From assembly GCF_022009635.1 (NCBI RefSeq), contig NZ_CP091716.1, forward strand, positions 1,069,001 to 1,133,000: a DNA stretch of 64,000 nucleotides. The letters run 5' to 3'. Source of the DNA: Variovorax paradoxus. Lineage in GTDB: Bacteria; Pseudomonadota; Gammaproteobacteria; Burkholderiales; Burkholderiaceae_C. Below are positions 1 to 9,267 of this stretch, one piece after another. The translations under genes and the position numbers were made by a program. Below the pieces are notes generated by a model. The model saw only the letters and a program-made list of their open reading frames with translations, did no database searches and was not told the DNA's origin. The stretch's first letter is position 1. Each line of letters starts with the position of its first letter.

Positions 1-736
1 CGGTGAAGCGTTCTTCGCTGAAGGTGCCGTCGTCGTTGCGGCAGCCGAAGTAGCCCGAGCCGATTTCCCAGATCAGGTCGCCGCCGTGCACACGGTGGTG
101 CTGCGAAATCGAGCCCTCGCCGGTGTCGTGCGCGAAACCGCCCATCTTGGCGCCCTGGTTGAGCGCGAGGATGGCGTTGGCCGAGAGCGCGCCGAAGCTC
201 ATGGCCGAGATGTTGAACACGCTGGCGCTGTACGGCTGGGTACAAACCTGGGCCAGGTTCGCGTCGGCCGGCTGCTGCGTGCCGCCGATCACGATGCGGA
301 AATCGTGGTTCGCGAGCTTGGTGGGCTGCATCGAGTGGTTGATCCACTCGTAGCCGGCGGCGGTCACGTCGAGCTGCGTGCCGAAGGGGCGGTTGTCGGG
401 GTCTCCCTTGGCGCGCTGGTACACCAGCGAGCGCTGGGCGCGCGAGAAGGGCGCGGCTTCCGAGTCGCTCTCGATGAAGTACTGCCGCATCTCTGGCCGG
501 ATGAATTCCAGCAGAAAGCGCAGGTGGCCGATGACCGGGTAGTTGCGCAGGATGGCGTGGCGGGTCTGGCGCAGGTCGTGTATGCCGGTACCGGAAAGTA
601 CCGCAAAGACGGCCACGCCGATCCAGGCGAGCCACAGATGCGGCGAGACCAGCACGAAGGCAAGGCACGCCACCAGACCGACCACGCACAGGGCGAAGGC
701 GCTGTAGCGCGTCGGAAACGGAATAATCGTGGGCAT
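1..736 (-). CDS. FMN-binding glutamate synthase family protein, C-terminus cut by window edge
   Basis: Reading leftward from the ATG at 736, the frame is open to base 1, giving about 245 residues. Residues about 12-50 form two hydrophobic segments, so the N-terminus is probably membrane anchored. Further on come [16 protein letters not shown] and GEGSISQHH, hallmarks of the FMN/glutamate-binding domain of the large glutamate synthase subunit (GltB domain 2). Stand-alone proteins of this type, with an N-terminal membrane anchor, are common in beta-proteobacteria and their substrate is not well defined. The Fe-S and FMN C-terminal part lies outside the window. Divergent from the YecA-family gene across a 55-bp gap. 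Confidence 0.85.
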   Translation of the reverse strand, partial: MPTIIPFPTRYSAFALCVVGLVACLAFVLVSPHLWLAWIGVAVFAVLSGTGIHDLRQTRHAILRNYPVIGHLRFLLEFIRPEMRQYFIESDSEAAPFSRAQRSLVYQRAKGDPDNRPFGTQLDVTAAGYEWINHSMQPTKLANHDFRIVIGGTQQPADANLAQVCTQPYSASVFNISAMSFGALSANAILALNQGAKMGGFAHDTGEGSISQHHRVHGGDLIWEIGSGYFGCRNDDGTFSEERFT

Positions 737-791
737 AGAAATAGTGTCGACCGGAGCCTGCTGCATCATAGAGGGCTGTCCCGACCTTGCC

Positions 792-1577
792 ATGACGACC
801 ATTCCCGACCCCACACCGGCCGCTTCGGCCACCCCCGCACCCCTCGGCCCCGACGATTTCGACGCCCTCGACCAGGCGCTCGACGCCATGCGCGAACACG
901 ACGAGGAAATTCCCCAGTGGGAGTTCTGCGAGGGCTTCATGGCCGCGCTGATCTGCACCCGCCGCCCCATCATGCCTTCCGAGTACTGGCCCGTGCTGCT
1001 GGGCGACAGCTTCTCGTCGGCCAAGCACATGGAGTTCGTCTGGAACTGGAAGCGCCGCTGGATCGAGATCGAGGAAGGCCTCGACGCCCCCGTCGAGACG
1101 CTCGACGACGAGCGCAGCTGGCAGCCCGAGGTGCTCGACACCCGCGGCGCCATCGCCTCGCTGCCCGAGGAAGAACGCGCCGAAGTCGCCGGCGAGGCCA
1201 TTCCCTCGTTCGCCCAGGTTTGGGCGCTGGGCTTCATGTACGCGGTCGAGAACTGGCCCGAAGACTGGGCCGCGCCGCGCGACAAGGATGCCGCGCAGAT
1301 GCTGAACGACGCGCTCGACAACATCGTCGCCCTGACCGAGGACGACAACGCCAAGCCCACGGTCTCGATGTACAGCGAAGACGGCCCGCCCAGCGTGAGC
1401 CAGCAGCGGCTGGACGATTTCGGCGCCGCCATCTGGGCCGTTTACGACCTGCGCCAGCTCTGGAAGAGCTTGGGCCCGAAGGCCGAGACGATCCGCAAGG
1501 AAGCCACGCCGGGCCGCAACGACCCGTGCCCCTGCGGCAGCGGAAAAAAATACAAGAAGTGCCACGGTGCCACCTGA
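792..1577 (+). CDS. YecA/UPF0149 family protein with C-terminal SEC-C zinc motif
   Basis: 261 aa. The body ([27 protein letters not shown] and onward) matches the UPF0149/YecA fold, and the last about 20 residues carry [17 protein letters not shown], the SEC-C zinc-binding motif first seen at the SecA C-terminus. The family is linked to SecA or ribosome binding, but the role of this member is unknown. I chose the ATG at 792 (MTTIPDP) over an in-frame ATG at 729, because the extra 21 residues have no family resemblance and run into the upstream promoter space. Its 3' end overlaps the following MFS gene by 11 bp. Confidence 0.85.
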   Translation: MTTIPDPTPAASATPAPLGPDDFDALDQALDAMREHDEEIPQWEFCEGFMAALICTRRPIMPSEYWPVLLGDSFSSAKHMEFVWNWKRRWIEIEEGLDAPVETLDDERSWQPEVLDTRGAIASLPEEERAEVAGEAIPSFAQVWALGFMYAVENWPEDWAAPRDKDAAQMLNDALDNIVALTEDDNAKPTVSMYSEDGPPSVSQQRLDDFGAAIWAVYDLRQLWKSLGPKAETIRKEATPGRNDPCPCGSGKKYKKCHGAT

Positions 1578-2811
1578 CAGCGGCACTGGCAAAGCACCCC
1601 TGACGCCCCGCGCGGCATGGGCCATGGTCCTGGCGCTGTGCGCCGGGGTCGCGCTGAGCCAGGCGTTCCGCACGGTCGGCGCCATCATGGCGAGTCCGCT
1701 GCAGGCCGACTTCAGGCTGTCGGCCCAGGCCCTCGGGATTTTCTCGGGGGCTTTTCATTTTGCGTTCGGTGCGATGCAGCTGTTCATGGGCATCGGCATC
1801 GACCTGCACGGCGTGCGGCGCACGGTGCTGGTGGCGTTCCCCATCGCCATCGCGGGCGCGCTGTTGTCGGCGGTAGCGCCCAACTACCTCGTGCTGGTGG
1901 CGGGGCAGGCGCTGATCGGCGTCGGCTGCGCGCCGGCCTTCCTGGTGTGCACCGTGTTCATCGCGCGGCACTTTCCGGCGGCGCGCTTCGCCACCGTGTC
2001 GGGCATGGTGCTGGCCATCGGCGGGCTGGGCATGCTGGCCACCGGCACGCCGCTGGCGTGGCTGGTGCAGGCCTATTCATGGCGCGCGGGCTTCCTGGTG
2101 CTGGCCGTGGCGGCCGCGCTGGCCTGGCTCGCCATCTGGTATTGGGTGCACGAGCCCGCTGCGGCCGTGCCGCAGGTGAAGGAATCGATCCCCGAGGCCA
2201 TCCGCCAGTTCGGCGCGCTGTTCGCGATGCCGCACACGCTCGGCATCGTGGTGCTGGGCGCGGTTACTTATGCGGCCTTCATCTCGCTGCGCGGCCTGTG
2301 GCTGGGCCCGCTCATGATGGGGCGGCACGGCTATTCGCTGGTGGAAAGCGGCAACGTCGCGGTGGCGGTGTCGGTGATCTCGCTGTTCGGCGCGCCGCTG
2401 TTCGGCCGGCTCGACCGCGACGGTGCGGGCCGCCGCCGCTGGATCGTGATCTGCGGGCTCGGCTATGCGGGGCTCTTCGCGCTCATCGCGGTGCTGCACT
2501 CGGCCTGGCTCGACATCGCGGGCATGGTGCTGATCGGCGTGCTCTCGGGTTTCATCGTCTGGCAGTACGCCGACGTGCGCGGCGCCTACCCCGCCACGCT
2601 CACTGGCCGTGCGATGGCCGTGTTCACGATGGCGATGTTCCTCGGCGTCGCGCTCATGCAGTGGGGCACCGGGGTCGCCGCATCGGTGGCGTCGGCGCAC
2701 GGCGGCGACCCGCTGACGGCCGTGCTGGCGACCATCGCCGTGCTGCTGGTGATCGGCATCGCGGCCTTCGCGTGGCTGCCCGCGCCGAAGGCCGGCGAAA
2801 TCAGATCTTGA
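1567..2811 (+). CDS. MFS transporter, 12-TM
   Basis: 414 aa, nearly all hydrophobic and resolving into about 12 membrane helices, with the long intracellular loop after helix 6 (around residues 195-215). The GTG start at 1567 is preferred because the next ATG (1624) would fall inside the first helix. It overlaps the yecA-like gene by 11 bp, suggesting coupled translation. The sequence shows a general major facilitator exporter or permease. No substrate can be named. Its 3' end runs 11 bp into the convergent GNAT gene. Confidence 0.85.
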   Translation: MPPDSGTGKAPLTPRAAWAMVLALCAGVALSQAFRTVGAIMASPLQADFRLSAQALGIFSGAFHFAFGAMQLFMGIGIDLHGVRRTVLVAFPIAIAGALLSAVAPNYLVLVAGQALIGVGCAPAFLVCTVFIARHFPAARFATVSGMVLAIGGLGMLATGTPLAWLVQAYSWRAGFLVLAVAAALAWLAIWYWVHEPAAAVPQVKESIPEAIRQFGALFAMPHTLGIVVLGAVTYAAFISLRGLWLGPLMMGRHGYSLVESGNVAVAVSVISLFGAPLFGRLDRDGAGRRRWIVICGLGYAGLFALIAVLHSAWLDIAGMVLIGVLSGFIVWQYADVRGAYPATLTGRAMAVFTMAMFLGVALMQWGTGVAASVASAHGGDPLTAVLATIAVLLVIGIAAFAWLPAPKAGEIRS

Positions 2812-3121
2812 AAGCGCGCTGGATGTCCGGCCGCACGAGGTCTGCGTATTCGCGGTGCTTGCGGATGTAGCCCGCGATGAACTGGCACACCGGAATCACA
2901 TGCAACCCCTTCGCGCGCGCCTCGTCAAGCACGTGCCGCGCAATGCCGGAGCCCACGCCCTTGCCTTCATGCTCGGGCAGCACCTCGGTGTGGGTGAACA
3001 TGATGGCGTCGGTCAGCAGGTTGTATTCGGCATAGGCCGCGAGCTTGCCGTCCAGCGCGGCTTCGTAGCGGTGCTGCGCTTCGTTGTTCGAGAAGACGAG
3101 GGCGGTGGCGTTGTCGGTCAT
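2801..3121 (-). CDS. GNAT-fold acetyltransferase, small NATD1/Acetyltransf_CG type
   Basis: 106 aa. The core reads FTHTEVLPEHEGKGVGSG followed by IARHVLDEARAKG, the acetyl-CoA binding loop (here GKGVGS) of the short GNAT family called N-acetyltransferase domain 1. A conserved C-x-F-I-x-x-Y-I pattern follows, typical of this subgroup. The start at 3121 makes an ATGA overlap with the stop of the upstream NTF2-like gene, so the two are translationally coupled. Substrate unknown. Proteins of this type are soluble and cytoplasmic. Confidence 0.85.
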   Translation of the reverse strand: MTDNATALVFSNNEAQHRYEAALDGKLAAYAEYNLLTDAIMFTHTEVLPEHEGKGVGSGIARHVLDEARAKGLHVIPVCQFIAGYIRKHREYADLVRPDIQRAFKI

Positions 3122-3612
3122 GGTTGGCGGGCCAGGTAGGTTGCGAGATTGGCGGCGGCGGTGGCGCGCACCTTCTTGCGCAGCGCGGGCGTCCAGCCCA
3201 GCAGCAGGCCCGGCGCGCCGAGCGCCTGGCGCGACCAGGTCCAGAACGGGAAGCTGTCTCGGTGCGTGGCGATCAGGCCGTCGGGCGTGAAGGTGAAGCG
3301 CGCGTCGATGCTGTTGTCGACGATGCGGCCGGTGGCGCTGAAGCGGTAGTGCGCGTCCCAGTGGGCGCTGCCGCTGCGCTCGTCGGCCTGCACGTCGCGC
3401 CAGGTCAGGCGCCACACGTCGGCGCCCTTGGCCTGCGTGGCGCTCGCCAGCATGCGCCACATGCCGCCCACCTGGCGCCGCCCGCGCAGCGAGAAAGCCT
3501 CGTCGTCGAACGCGGCATCGGGCGCGTAGCAGGCCTCCATGGTCGGCGCGTCGAGCTTGGCGAACGCGCTGTAGAAGCGCTCGATGGTCTGGGCATTGGT
3601 GGCTGCGGTCAT
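3118..3612 (-). CDS. Nuclear transport factor 2 (SnoaL-like) fold protein
   Basis: 164 aa. The N-terminal pattern TIERFYSAFAKLDAPTMEA followed by CYAPDAAFDDEAF is typical of the cone-shaped NTF2/SnoaL fold, used by small isomerases, lyases and ligand-binding proteins. A GLIATHRDSFPFWTWSRQAL stretch is frequent in hypothetical proteins of this group. An AGAGG-like ribosome site precedes the ATG at 3612. It forms a two-gene unit with the GNAT gene (4-bp overlap). No catalytic assignment is possible. Confidence 0.8.
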   Translation of the reverse strand: MTAATNAQTIERFYSAFAKLDAPTMEACYAPDAAFDDEAFSLRGRRQVGGMWRMLASATQAKGADVWRLTWRDVQADERSGSAHWDAHYRFSATGRIVDNSIDARFTFTPDGLIATHRDSFPFWTWSRQALGAPGLLLGWTPALRKKVRATAAANLATYLARQP

Positions 3613-3677
3613 GAGGCCTCTTGTCTGGGATGTTGCGGGCCGCGAAATCATAGCCAGCCGGGCGGCCGGGGCCGCCG

Positions 3678-4235
3678 CTAAGGCGCGGACAGCAGCTCGA
3701 CCAGCGTCTGCAGCGCGTAGTGCACCGTGGCCGCGCGCACCGTGGCGCGGTCGCCGTCGAAGCGGCGGCGCTCGGTGCGCACCTGGCCGTCGACCGACCA
3801 GCCGAACCACACCGTGCCCACCGGCTTGTCCGGCGTGCCGCCGGTCGGGCCCGCCACGCCGGTCACGGCCAGCGCCACGCGCGACGGCGCCGAGTGCGCG
3901 ATGGCGCCCACGGCCATGGCACGCGCCACCGGCTCGCTGACCGCGCCGTTGGCGGCGATCAGCGCGGCGTCCACGCCCAGGATCTCGGTCTTGGCCTCGT
4001 TCGAATACGTGATGAAGCCGCGCTCGAACCATGCGCTGGAGCCCGCAAGCTCGGTGCAGGCCGCGCCGATCAGGCCGCCCGTGCAGCTTTCGGCGGTGGC
4101 CAGCATCCAGCCCTTTTTCTGCAGCAGGCCGGCCGCGGCCACGACCAGCGCGGGGGTGTCGAGGTCCGCGAGCGTTGTTGTCGCCATCGTTGTTGCTGTC
4201 GTCGTGGTCGAAGAAGAGTCCATCGCTTTCACCAT
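3678..4235 (-). CDS. pncC: Nicotinamide-nucleotide amidohydrolase (CinA C-terminal domain family)
   Basis: 185 aa. Deamidates NMN to nicotinate mononucleotide in pyridine nucleotide salvage. The family signature is plain: LATAESCTGGLIGAACTELAGSS near residue 50 (the catalytic Ser lies in AESCTGG), FITYSNEAKTEILGV, and AVTGVAGPTGGTPDKPVGTVW. It contains only the C-terminal CinA domain, not the N-terminal molybdopterin-like domain. The N-terminus is Ser/Thr-rich and the exact start is uncertain (ATG at 4235, 4223 or 4187). It follows pgpA by 2 bp, the usual pgpA-pncC pairing of beta-proteobacteria, in which thiL often comes first; here thiL lies elsewhere (10.9 kb). Confidence 0.9.
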   Translation of the reverse strand: MVKAMDSSSTTTTATTMATTTLADLDTPALVVAAAGLLQKKGWMLATAESCTGGLIGAACTELAGSSAWFERGFITYSNEAKTEILGVDAALIAANGAVSEPVARAMAVGAIAHSAPSRVALAVTGVAGPTGGTPDKPVGTVWFGWSVDGQVRTERRRFDGDRATVRAATVHYALQTLVELLSAP

Positions 4236-4237
4236 GC

Positions 4238-4816
4238 TTACCAGGCGCGCCACAGCGCAATGACCAGCAGCGTGCAGAAGGCCGCCACCAGGTCGTCGAG
4301 GATGATGCCGAAGCCCGCGCGCCACCAGCGCACCTGTGCCGCATCGCGCTGCTTGAACAGCGCATCGGCCCAGGCCACCGGGCCGGGCTTGGCGGCGTCG
4401 AAATAGCGGAACAGCGCAAAGGCCACGGCCTGCGCCAGCAGCCCGGCCGGCGTCACCAGCCAGAGCACGATCCAGAAGGCGACCACCTCGTCCCACACCA
4501 CGGCGCCGGGGTCGGCGACGTTCATGTCGCGCGCGGTCACGGTGCAGGCCCACCAGCCCACCGGCAGCGCCGCCAGGATGATCCAGCCGATGGTCGCGGG
4601 CGTGAACCACAGCTGCATCACCGCGAAGGCCACCCAGGCCCACAGCGTGCCCACGGTGCCGGGCGCGAAGCGCGGCAGGCCCGAGCCGAAGCCCAGCGCG
4701 ATGAAGTGCGCGGGGTGGGAGAGCATGAAGCGCAGCGTGGCGCGGCGCATCGAGGGCACGGGCATGGCGCCGGACGGGGAGGCGGTGAAAGAAGAAGAGG
4801 AAGAAGCGGTTTGCAT
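4238..4816 (-). CDS. pgpA: Phosphatidylglycerophosphatase A
   Basis: 192 aa. An inner-membrane enzyme that dephosphorylates phosphatidylglycerol phosphate in phospholipid synthesis. Family motifs appear in order: GFGSGLPRFAPGTVGTLWAW, the acidic VVWDEVVAFWI, FRYFDAAKPGPV and GFGIILDDLVAAF, with about four hydrophobic segments. The N-terminal 25 residues are Ser-rich and not conserved, so an internal ATG (for example MLSHPAHF) could be the true start. Co-directional with pncC, 2 bp apart. Divergent from the following MFS gene. Confidence 0.93.
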   Translation of the reverse strand: MQTASSSSSFTASPSGAMPVPSMRRATLRFMLSHPAHFIALGFGSGLPRFAPGTVGTLWAWVAFAVMQLWFTPATIGWIILAALPVGWWACTVTARDMNVADPGAVVWDEVVAFWIVLWLVTPAGLLAQAVAFALFRYFDAAKPGPVAWADALFKQRDAAQVRWWRAGFGIILDDLVAAFCTLLVIALWRAW

Positions 4817-4862
4817 CAGGGGCAGGAGTGTCGCGCATCTGCGGCGCGGCCTTCGCGCCGAC

Positions 4863-4899
4863 GATTTTATTTATCAAAGCAATAGCTTGTTTAATTGAG
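4863..4899. other. AT-rich patch in the pgpA / MFS divergent gap
   Basis: A short run of strikingly AT-rich sequence in otherwise GC-rich DNA, lying in the 133-bp gap between two divergent genes. It includes CAAAGCAATAGCTTG, a small imperfect inverted repeat. It may hold promoter elements, or be a copy of the short AT-rich dispersed repeat that I recall seeing in Comamonadaceae genomes. Nothing in the sequence decides between these. Confidence 0.35.
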
Positions 4900-4949
4900 A
4901 TGCGCGGCCTACCATCCAGGCTTCTTCCAGACCCTCGCATCCTTTTTCC

Positions 4950-6401
4950 ATGTCTTCCTCTTCAGCCGCCTTGCGTCCTCCTCCGCCTACCGCCGGATGG
5001 GGCGAACTCTTCAGCGGCCGCAACGGCTGGCGCGCGCTCGCGCTGACCGGCGGTGTCGCGCTGCATGCCATCAATGTCCACATCGTGACCACCGTGCTGC
5101 CGTCGGTGGTGCGCGAGATCGGCGGCCTCGACTGGTACGCCTGGAGCACCACGCTTTTCGTGGTCGGCTCGATCCTGGGCGCCACGCTGTCGGTGCGGCT
5201 GCTGGCGGTGCTCGGCCCGCGCGGCGCATGCCTTGCGGCGCTGGCGGTGTTCAGCGCCGGCTCCATCGGCTGCGCGCTGGCGCCGGCCATGCCGTGGATG
5301 CTCGCGGGCCGCACGGTGCAGGGGCTCGGCGGCGGCTTGCTCGCGGCGCTGAGCTACGGGCTGATCCAGCTGGTGTTCGAGCAGCGGCTGTGGCCGCGCG
5401 CGGTGGCGCTGGTGTCGGGCATGTGGGGCGTCGCCACGCTGTGCGGGCCGGCCGTGGGCGGCCTCTTCGCGCAGGCCGGGCACTGGCGCTGGGCCTTCTG
5501 GTTCCTGCTGCCGGTGGCGGCCGCGCAGGCCGTGCTGGTGCTGGTGCAGCTGCGGCCCTCGGCCGGCGTGACGCACACGCGGCCCGCCACCATGCCGCGC
5601 GTGCCGGGTCCGCAGATCGGGCTGCTCGCCGCCTCGGTGCTGGTGATCGCGGCCAGCGGGTTGCTGTCCGACCTGCTCTGGCAGGCCGTCGGCGTGCTGT
5701 TGGGTCTGGCCATCGGCTTTGCCGCCACACGCATCGACCGCGATGCCGTGGTGCGCGTGCTGCCGACTGGCGCGTATTCGATGCGCGCGCCGCTCGGCGC
5801 CATTTACGCCAGCGTGGCGCTGCTGCTGATCGGCACCACCACCGAAATCTTCGTGCCGTATTTCCTGCAACTGCTGCACGGCCACTCGCCGCTCGCGGCG
5901 GGCTACCTCACGGCGGCGATGGCCGGCGGGTGGAGCGCGGGCTCGCTGCTGTCCTCGGGCCGCAGCGGCGCCGGGGCCGACCGCATGCTGCGCGCAGGAC
6001 CGGTGATCTGCACGCTGGGGCTGATGGCGCTGGCGTGGCTGCTGCCGTCGCCGGGCGTGTTCGGCGCGGGCCTGGAGACCCTGGTCGTCGCGGTTGCGCT
6101 GGCGGCCGTGGGCCTCGGCGTGGGCATCGGCTGGCCGCACCTGCTGACGCGCGTGATGTCGCTGGCGCCCAAGGGCGAGGAAGGCCTGGCCTCGGCCTCG
6201 ATCACCACGGTGCAGCTCTACGGCATGGCCGTGGGCGCTGCGGTGGCGGGGCTTGTGGCGAATGCGGCGGGGCTCACCACGCCGGGCGGCGTGGAGGGCG
6301 CGCGCTCGGCGTCGGTCTGGCTGTTCGCGAGCTTCGCGCTCGCACCGGCGCTGGCCGTGTGGCTGGCCTACCGGGCCGTGGCTGCCAGGCGCGGCTGGTG
6401 A
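4950..6401 (+). CDS. MFS drug-exporter-like transporter (DHA2/EmrB-like), about 14 TM
   Basis: 483 aa with about 14 hydrophobic helices. The first helix region ends in HIVTTVLPSVVREIGG, the motif usual in EmrB/QacA exporters, followed by GRTVQGLGGGLLAALSYGLI, which corresponds to motif C-region glycines. This suggests proton-driven efflux of a small organic compound, with specificity not visible. No linked EmrA adaptor or TetR regulator is present. The adjacent monooxygenase runs the opposite way, 7 bp downstream. Confidence 0.85.
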   Translation: MSSSSAALRPPPPTAGWGELFSGRNGWRALALTGGVALHAINVHIVTTVLPSVVREIGGLDWYAWSTTLFVVGSILGATLSVRLLAVLGPRGACLAALAVFSAGSIGCALAPAMPWMLAGRTVQGLGGGLLAALSYGLIQLVFEQRLWPRAVALVSGMWGVATLCGPAVGGLFAQAGHWRWAFWFLLPVAAAQAVLVLVQLRPSAGVTHTRPATMPRVPGPQIGLLAASVLVIAASGLLSDLLWQAVGVLLGLAIGFAATRIDRDAVVRVLPTGAYSMRAPLGAIYASVALLLIGTTTEIFVPYFLQLLHGHSPLAAGYLTAAMAGGWSAGSLLSSGRSGAGADRMLRAGPVICTLGLMALAWLLPSPGVFGAGLETLVVAVALAAVGLGVGIGWPHLLTRVMSLAPKGEEGLASASITTVQLYGMAVGAAVAGLVANAAGLTTPGGVEGARSASVWLFASFALAPALAVWLAYRAVAARRGW

Positions 6402-6408
6402 ACGACTC

Positions 6409-8121
6409 TCAGGCGACCACGCCTTCCCAGGCCAGGGCCCGACGGCGCGACAGTATCCGGCGGCCCTCGCCGCGCAGCATGCCCACCAAGTCGTAGACCT
6501 CGGCCGGCAGGTGCGCACCGCGCCAGGCCACGTGCTGATCGGCGCGGCACAACACCAGGCGGTGGGTGTAGGCGCGAGGAACTTCTTCGGTCTCGATGTC
6601 CAGCACGGTGAGCGGCATGCTGTAGGCCGCCGCGGCGCGCTCCAGCGGCCGCACGTCGACGCTGCGGTCGAAGCGCAGCATCGTGTAGCCCGGCCCGAAG
6701 GCGTCGTACAGCGAGCGGCCGTCGGACAACCAGAAGTGCGGCGCGCGGCAGCCCGGCACGGTGGAGGGCGTGAACTCGCCCATCGAATAGGCCGGCGCCG
6801 TGTGCTCGCCGTCGGCGACGATGATCGGCGAGCCGCTGTAGAAGTAGCCGAAGTTCAGCCCGGCGCAGCAGAACTGCTGCACGTTCAGGTCGTAGGCCTC
6901 GCTGCCGATCTCGGCGCGCAGCGCGTCGCCGGCGCGGCCCGGCTCCTCGATGTTCGGCGGCACCGCGCGGCGCGCGCGGATCATCTTCTGCGCATGGTCC
7001 ATCGCGAAGCGCGAGACCTGCTCGGTGATCGGCAGGCGTTCGGCCTCGTAGGCGTCGAGCATGGCTTCGTCGCCCCAGCCCTGCACCACGGCGCCCAGCA
7101 GCCACGAAAGGTTCAGCGCGTCGGCGATGCCGGCGTTCATGCCGTAGCCCGCGTACGGCACCCACAGGTGGGCCGCGTCGCCGGCCAGGAACACGCGCCC
7201 TTCGCGGAAGCGGTTGGACACGAGGCGGCGGCCGACCCAGTCTTCCTTGCTGATGATCTCGTACTCGAAGTCGGGCCCCACGCCGAGGATGGCGCGCAGC
7301 GAGGCGTCGCGGTCGACCGAATCGAACTCGGGCTCTTCGGCGTTCAGGTGGTTGTGCACCAGCCAGGTCTCCTGGCCGTCGATGGCGAACATCGTGCCGC
7401 AGCGGCGCGGGTTCATCGCGTAGTAAGACCACGCCGGCTTGCCGGGCAGCATGGCGCGCAGCCGCGGCGCGCGGATGAAGGTCGACTGCACGCGCTGGAT
7501 CACCGCCGTGCCCTCGAGCTTGGCGCCGATCTGCTTGCGCACGCCCGAAGCGCCGCCGTCGCAGCCCACCATGTAGCGGCAGCGGATGGAGCGGGTGACG
7601 CCGCTGTCCATGTCGGTGGCGATCGCGGTCACGCCGTCGTGGTCCTGCGTGAAGCCCGCGAACTGCGTGCGGTTCAGCAGCTGCACGCCCGGCAGCGCCG
7701 CCGTGTGCTTCAGCAGGATGGGCTCCAGGTAGATCTGGTTGATGCGGTGCGGCGGCTCCGGCGTGGGCCACCAGCCGTCGGGGCCCGAGGTGTCTGTGTA
7801 GCGGTCGCGCCGGCACGGGATCGGAATGCGCGTGAGTTCGGTGCCGGTCACGGTGGTGCGGAACACCACGTCGTTCGGATAGTCGGCCGGCAGCCCCGCA
7901 TCGCGCAGCTTCCGGGCCACGCCCAGGCGGCGGAACTGCTCCATCGTGCGCGAGGCCACGTGGTTGCACTTCACGTTCGGCGGTTCGGCGAAGCGGCGGG
8001 TCTCGCAGATGACCACGGAGACGCCGCGCGAGGCGAGGTCCATGGCCAGCGTGAGCCCCACGGGGCCCGCGCCGACGATCATCACGTCGGCTGTCAGAGC
8101 TGCTGCGGTGTGGTCGGTCAT
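6409..8121 (-). CDS. FAD-dependent aromatic-ring monooxygenase (PHBH/MhpA class)
   Basis: 570 aa. The N-terminal Rossmann dinucleotide site is VMIVGAGPVGLTLAMDLASR, the mid-protein DG-type motif is MVGCDGGASGVRKQIG, and the second FAD motif is GRVFLAGDAAHLWVPYAGYG. This is the group A flavoprotein hydroxylase pattern, which uses NAD(P)H and O2 to hydroxylate phenolic substrates. The about 570-residue length with a thioredoxin-like C-terminal tail fits the MhpA/PheA branch. The ATG at 8121 is preferred over a GTG at 8127. Co-directional with the upstream Bug receptor, so a small uptake-and-oxidation unit under the divergent LysR regulator is plausible. Substrate unknown. Confidence 0.88.
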   Translation of the reverse strand: MTDHTAAALTADVMIVGAGPVGLTLAMDLASRGVSVVICETRRFAEPPNVKCNHVASRTMEQFRRLGVARKLRDAGLPADYPNDVVFRTTVTGTELTRIPIPCRRDRYTDTSGPDGWWPTPEPPHRINQIYLEPILLKHTAALPGVQLLNRTQFAGFTQDHDGVTAIATDMDSGVTRSIRCRYMVGCDGGASGVRKQIGAKLEGTAVIQRVQSTFIRAPRLRAMLPGKPAWSYYAMNPRRCGTMFAIDGQETWLVHNHLNAEEPEFDSVDRDASLRAILGVGPDFEYEIISKEDWVGRRLVSNRFREGRVFLAGDAAHLWVPYAGYGMNAGIADALNLSWLLGAVVQGWGDEAMLDAYEAERLPITEQVSRFAMDHAQKMIRARRAVPPNIEEPGRAGDALRAEIGSEAYDLNVQQFCCAGLNFGYFYSGSPIIVADGEHTAPAYSMGEFTPSTVPGCRAPHFWLSDGRSLYDAFGPGYTMLRFDRSVDVRPLERAAAAYSMPLTVLDIETEEVPRAYTHRLVLCRADQHVAWRGAHLPAEVYDLVGMLRGEGRRILSRRRALAWEGVVA

Positions 8122-8149
8122 GTTCACTGGAAAAGAAAAGGCTTGTGTG

Positions 8150-9169
8150 TCAGTCGAGCCGGATGTGGGCGGTCTGGATCACCTTGGCCCACTTCTTCGT
8201 CTCGGATTGGATGTACGCCTCGAAGGCCTCGCTCGAGGCCGGCGCGGGCTCGGCGCCCAGGTTGCGCATCGAGGCCTTGATCTGCTCGTCGCCCAGGGCG
8301 GCGTTGATCTCGGCGTTGAGCCGCGCCACGATGGGCGCGGGCGTGCCGGCCGGCGCCACCACGCCGAACCAGCCGGTCGAGTCGTAGCCGGGCAGCCCGG
8401 CCTCGGCCACCGTGGGCACGTCGGGCAGCATGGGCACGCGCTGCGCGCTCGTCACCGCGAAGGCGACCAGCTTGCCGGCCTTGATCTGCTGCAGCGAAGC
8501 CGGCAGGTCGACCAGCGCGAGCGGAATCTGCCCCGCGATGGCGTCGAGCGCCGCCGGGCCCGAGCCGCGGTAGGGCACCTCGACCAGCTTCACGTCGGCC
8601 ATCTGCGCGAAGAGGGCCGCCGACAGGTGCATGGCCGTGCCGTTACCGCCGTGCCCGATCGACAGCGTGCCCGGCCTGGCCTTGGCCAGCGCGATGAGTT
8701 CGCGCAGCGTGCGCGCCTGGATGGAAGGGTGTCCCACGATCACGAAAGGCGTGGCCGCGACCATCGCCACCGGCTTGAAGTCCTTCACCGGGTCGAAGGG
8801 CATCTGCGGATAGAGGCTCACGTTGGCGGTCAGCGCGCCGGCCGCGCCCAGGCCCAGCGTGTAGCCGTCGGCCGGTGTCTTGGCCACCAGCGACAGGCCG
8901 ACATTGCCGCCCGCGCCGGGACGGTTGTCGACCACCACCGGCTGGCCCAGCTTCTCGTTCAGGCGCGGCACCAGCATGCGTATCACCGCGTCGGCGCTGC
9001 CGCCGGGCGGAAAGGTCACGACCATGCGGATCGGCTTGTTGGGAAAGTCTCCGGTGACAGACGTTGCCGGCGCTTGCGCGAAGGCCGCACTGCCCAGCAG
9101 GCCGCAGGCGGCCGTCAGCATCAACTGCCGACGTAGCGCACTGGGCCCGCGGGCGAGAGGTGCTGTCAT
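8150..9169 (-). CDS. Bug-family (tripartite tricarboxylate type) periplasmic solute receptor
   Basis: 339 aa. The N-terminal signal peptide LRRQLMLTAACGLLGSAAFAQ is followed by FPNKPIRMVVTFPPGGSAD and VVDNRPGAGGNVG, the two signature loops of the Bug/TctC receptors that are hugely expanded in Burkholderiales. It would bind a carboxylated or aromatic ligand in the periplasm. AAGGA sits at correct distance before the ATG at 9169, which decides the start against an upstream in-frame ATG at 9259. No TctA/TctB membrane genes lie nearby, as is usual for this orphan family. Confidence 0.92.
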   Translation of the reverse strand: MTAPLARGPSALRRQLMLTAACGLLGSAAFAQAPATSVTGDFPNKPIRMVVTFPPGGSADAVIRMLVPRLNEKLGQPVVVDNRPGAGGNVGLSLVAKTPADGYTLGLGAAGALTANVSLYPQMPFDPVKDFKPVAMVAATPFVIVGHPSIQARTLRELIALAKARPGTLSIGHGGNGTAMHLSAALFAQMADVKLVEVPYRGSGPAALDAIAGQIPLALVDLPASLQQIKAGKLVAFAVTSAQRVPMLPDVPTVAEAGLPGYDSTGWFGVVAPAGTPAPIVARLNAEINAALGDEQIKASMRNLGAEPAPASSEAFEAYIQSETKKWAKVIQTAHIRLD

Positions 9170-9267
9170 CGAAATTCCTTGGGTGCGATGGGTGTCCGGC
9201 ATGGATTGAACGATGGCAGGATTCATCGGTAAATCAAGAAATTTCGAATCAAATATCATCTTTGCTG
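9170..9267. promoter_or_regulatory. Divergent promoter region between Bug receptor and LysR regulator
   Basis: The 98-bp gap is visibly AT-rich around 9230-9265, as expected for face-to-face promoters with LysR-type control. AT-rich half-sites such as AAATTTCGAA occur, but no clean T-N11-A dyad could be fixed by eye, so the operator is not assigned. Confidence 0.4.

Noticed and set aside
9064..9267. N-terminal extension of the LysR regulator by 68 residues
   Set aside because: It would overlap the divergent Bug receptor start and its promoter. The HTH begins properly just after the ATG at 9268.
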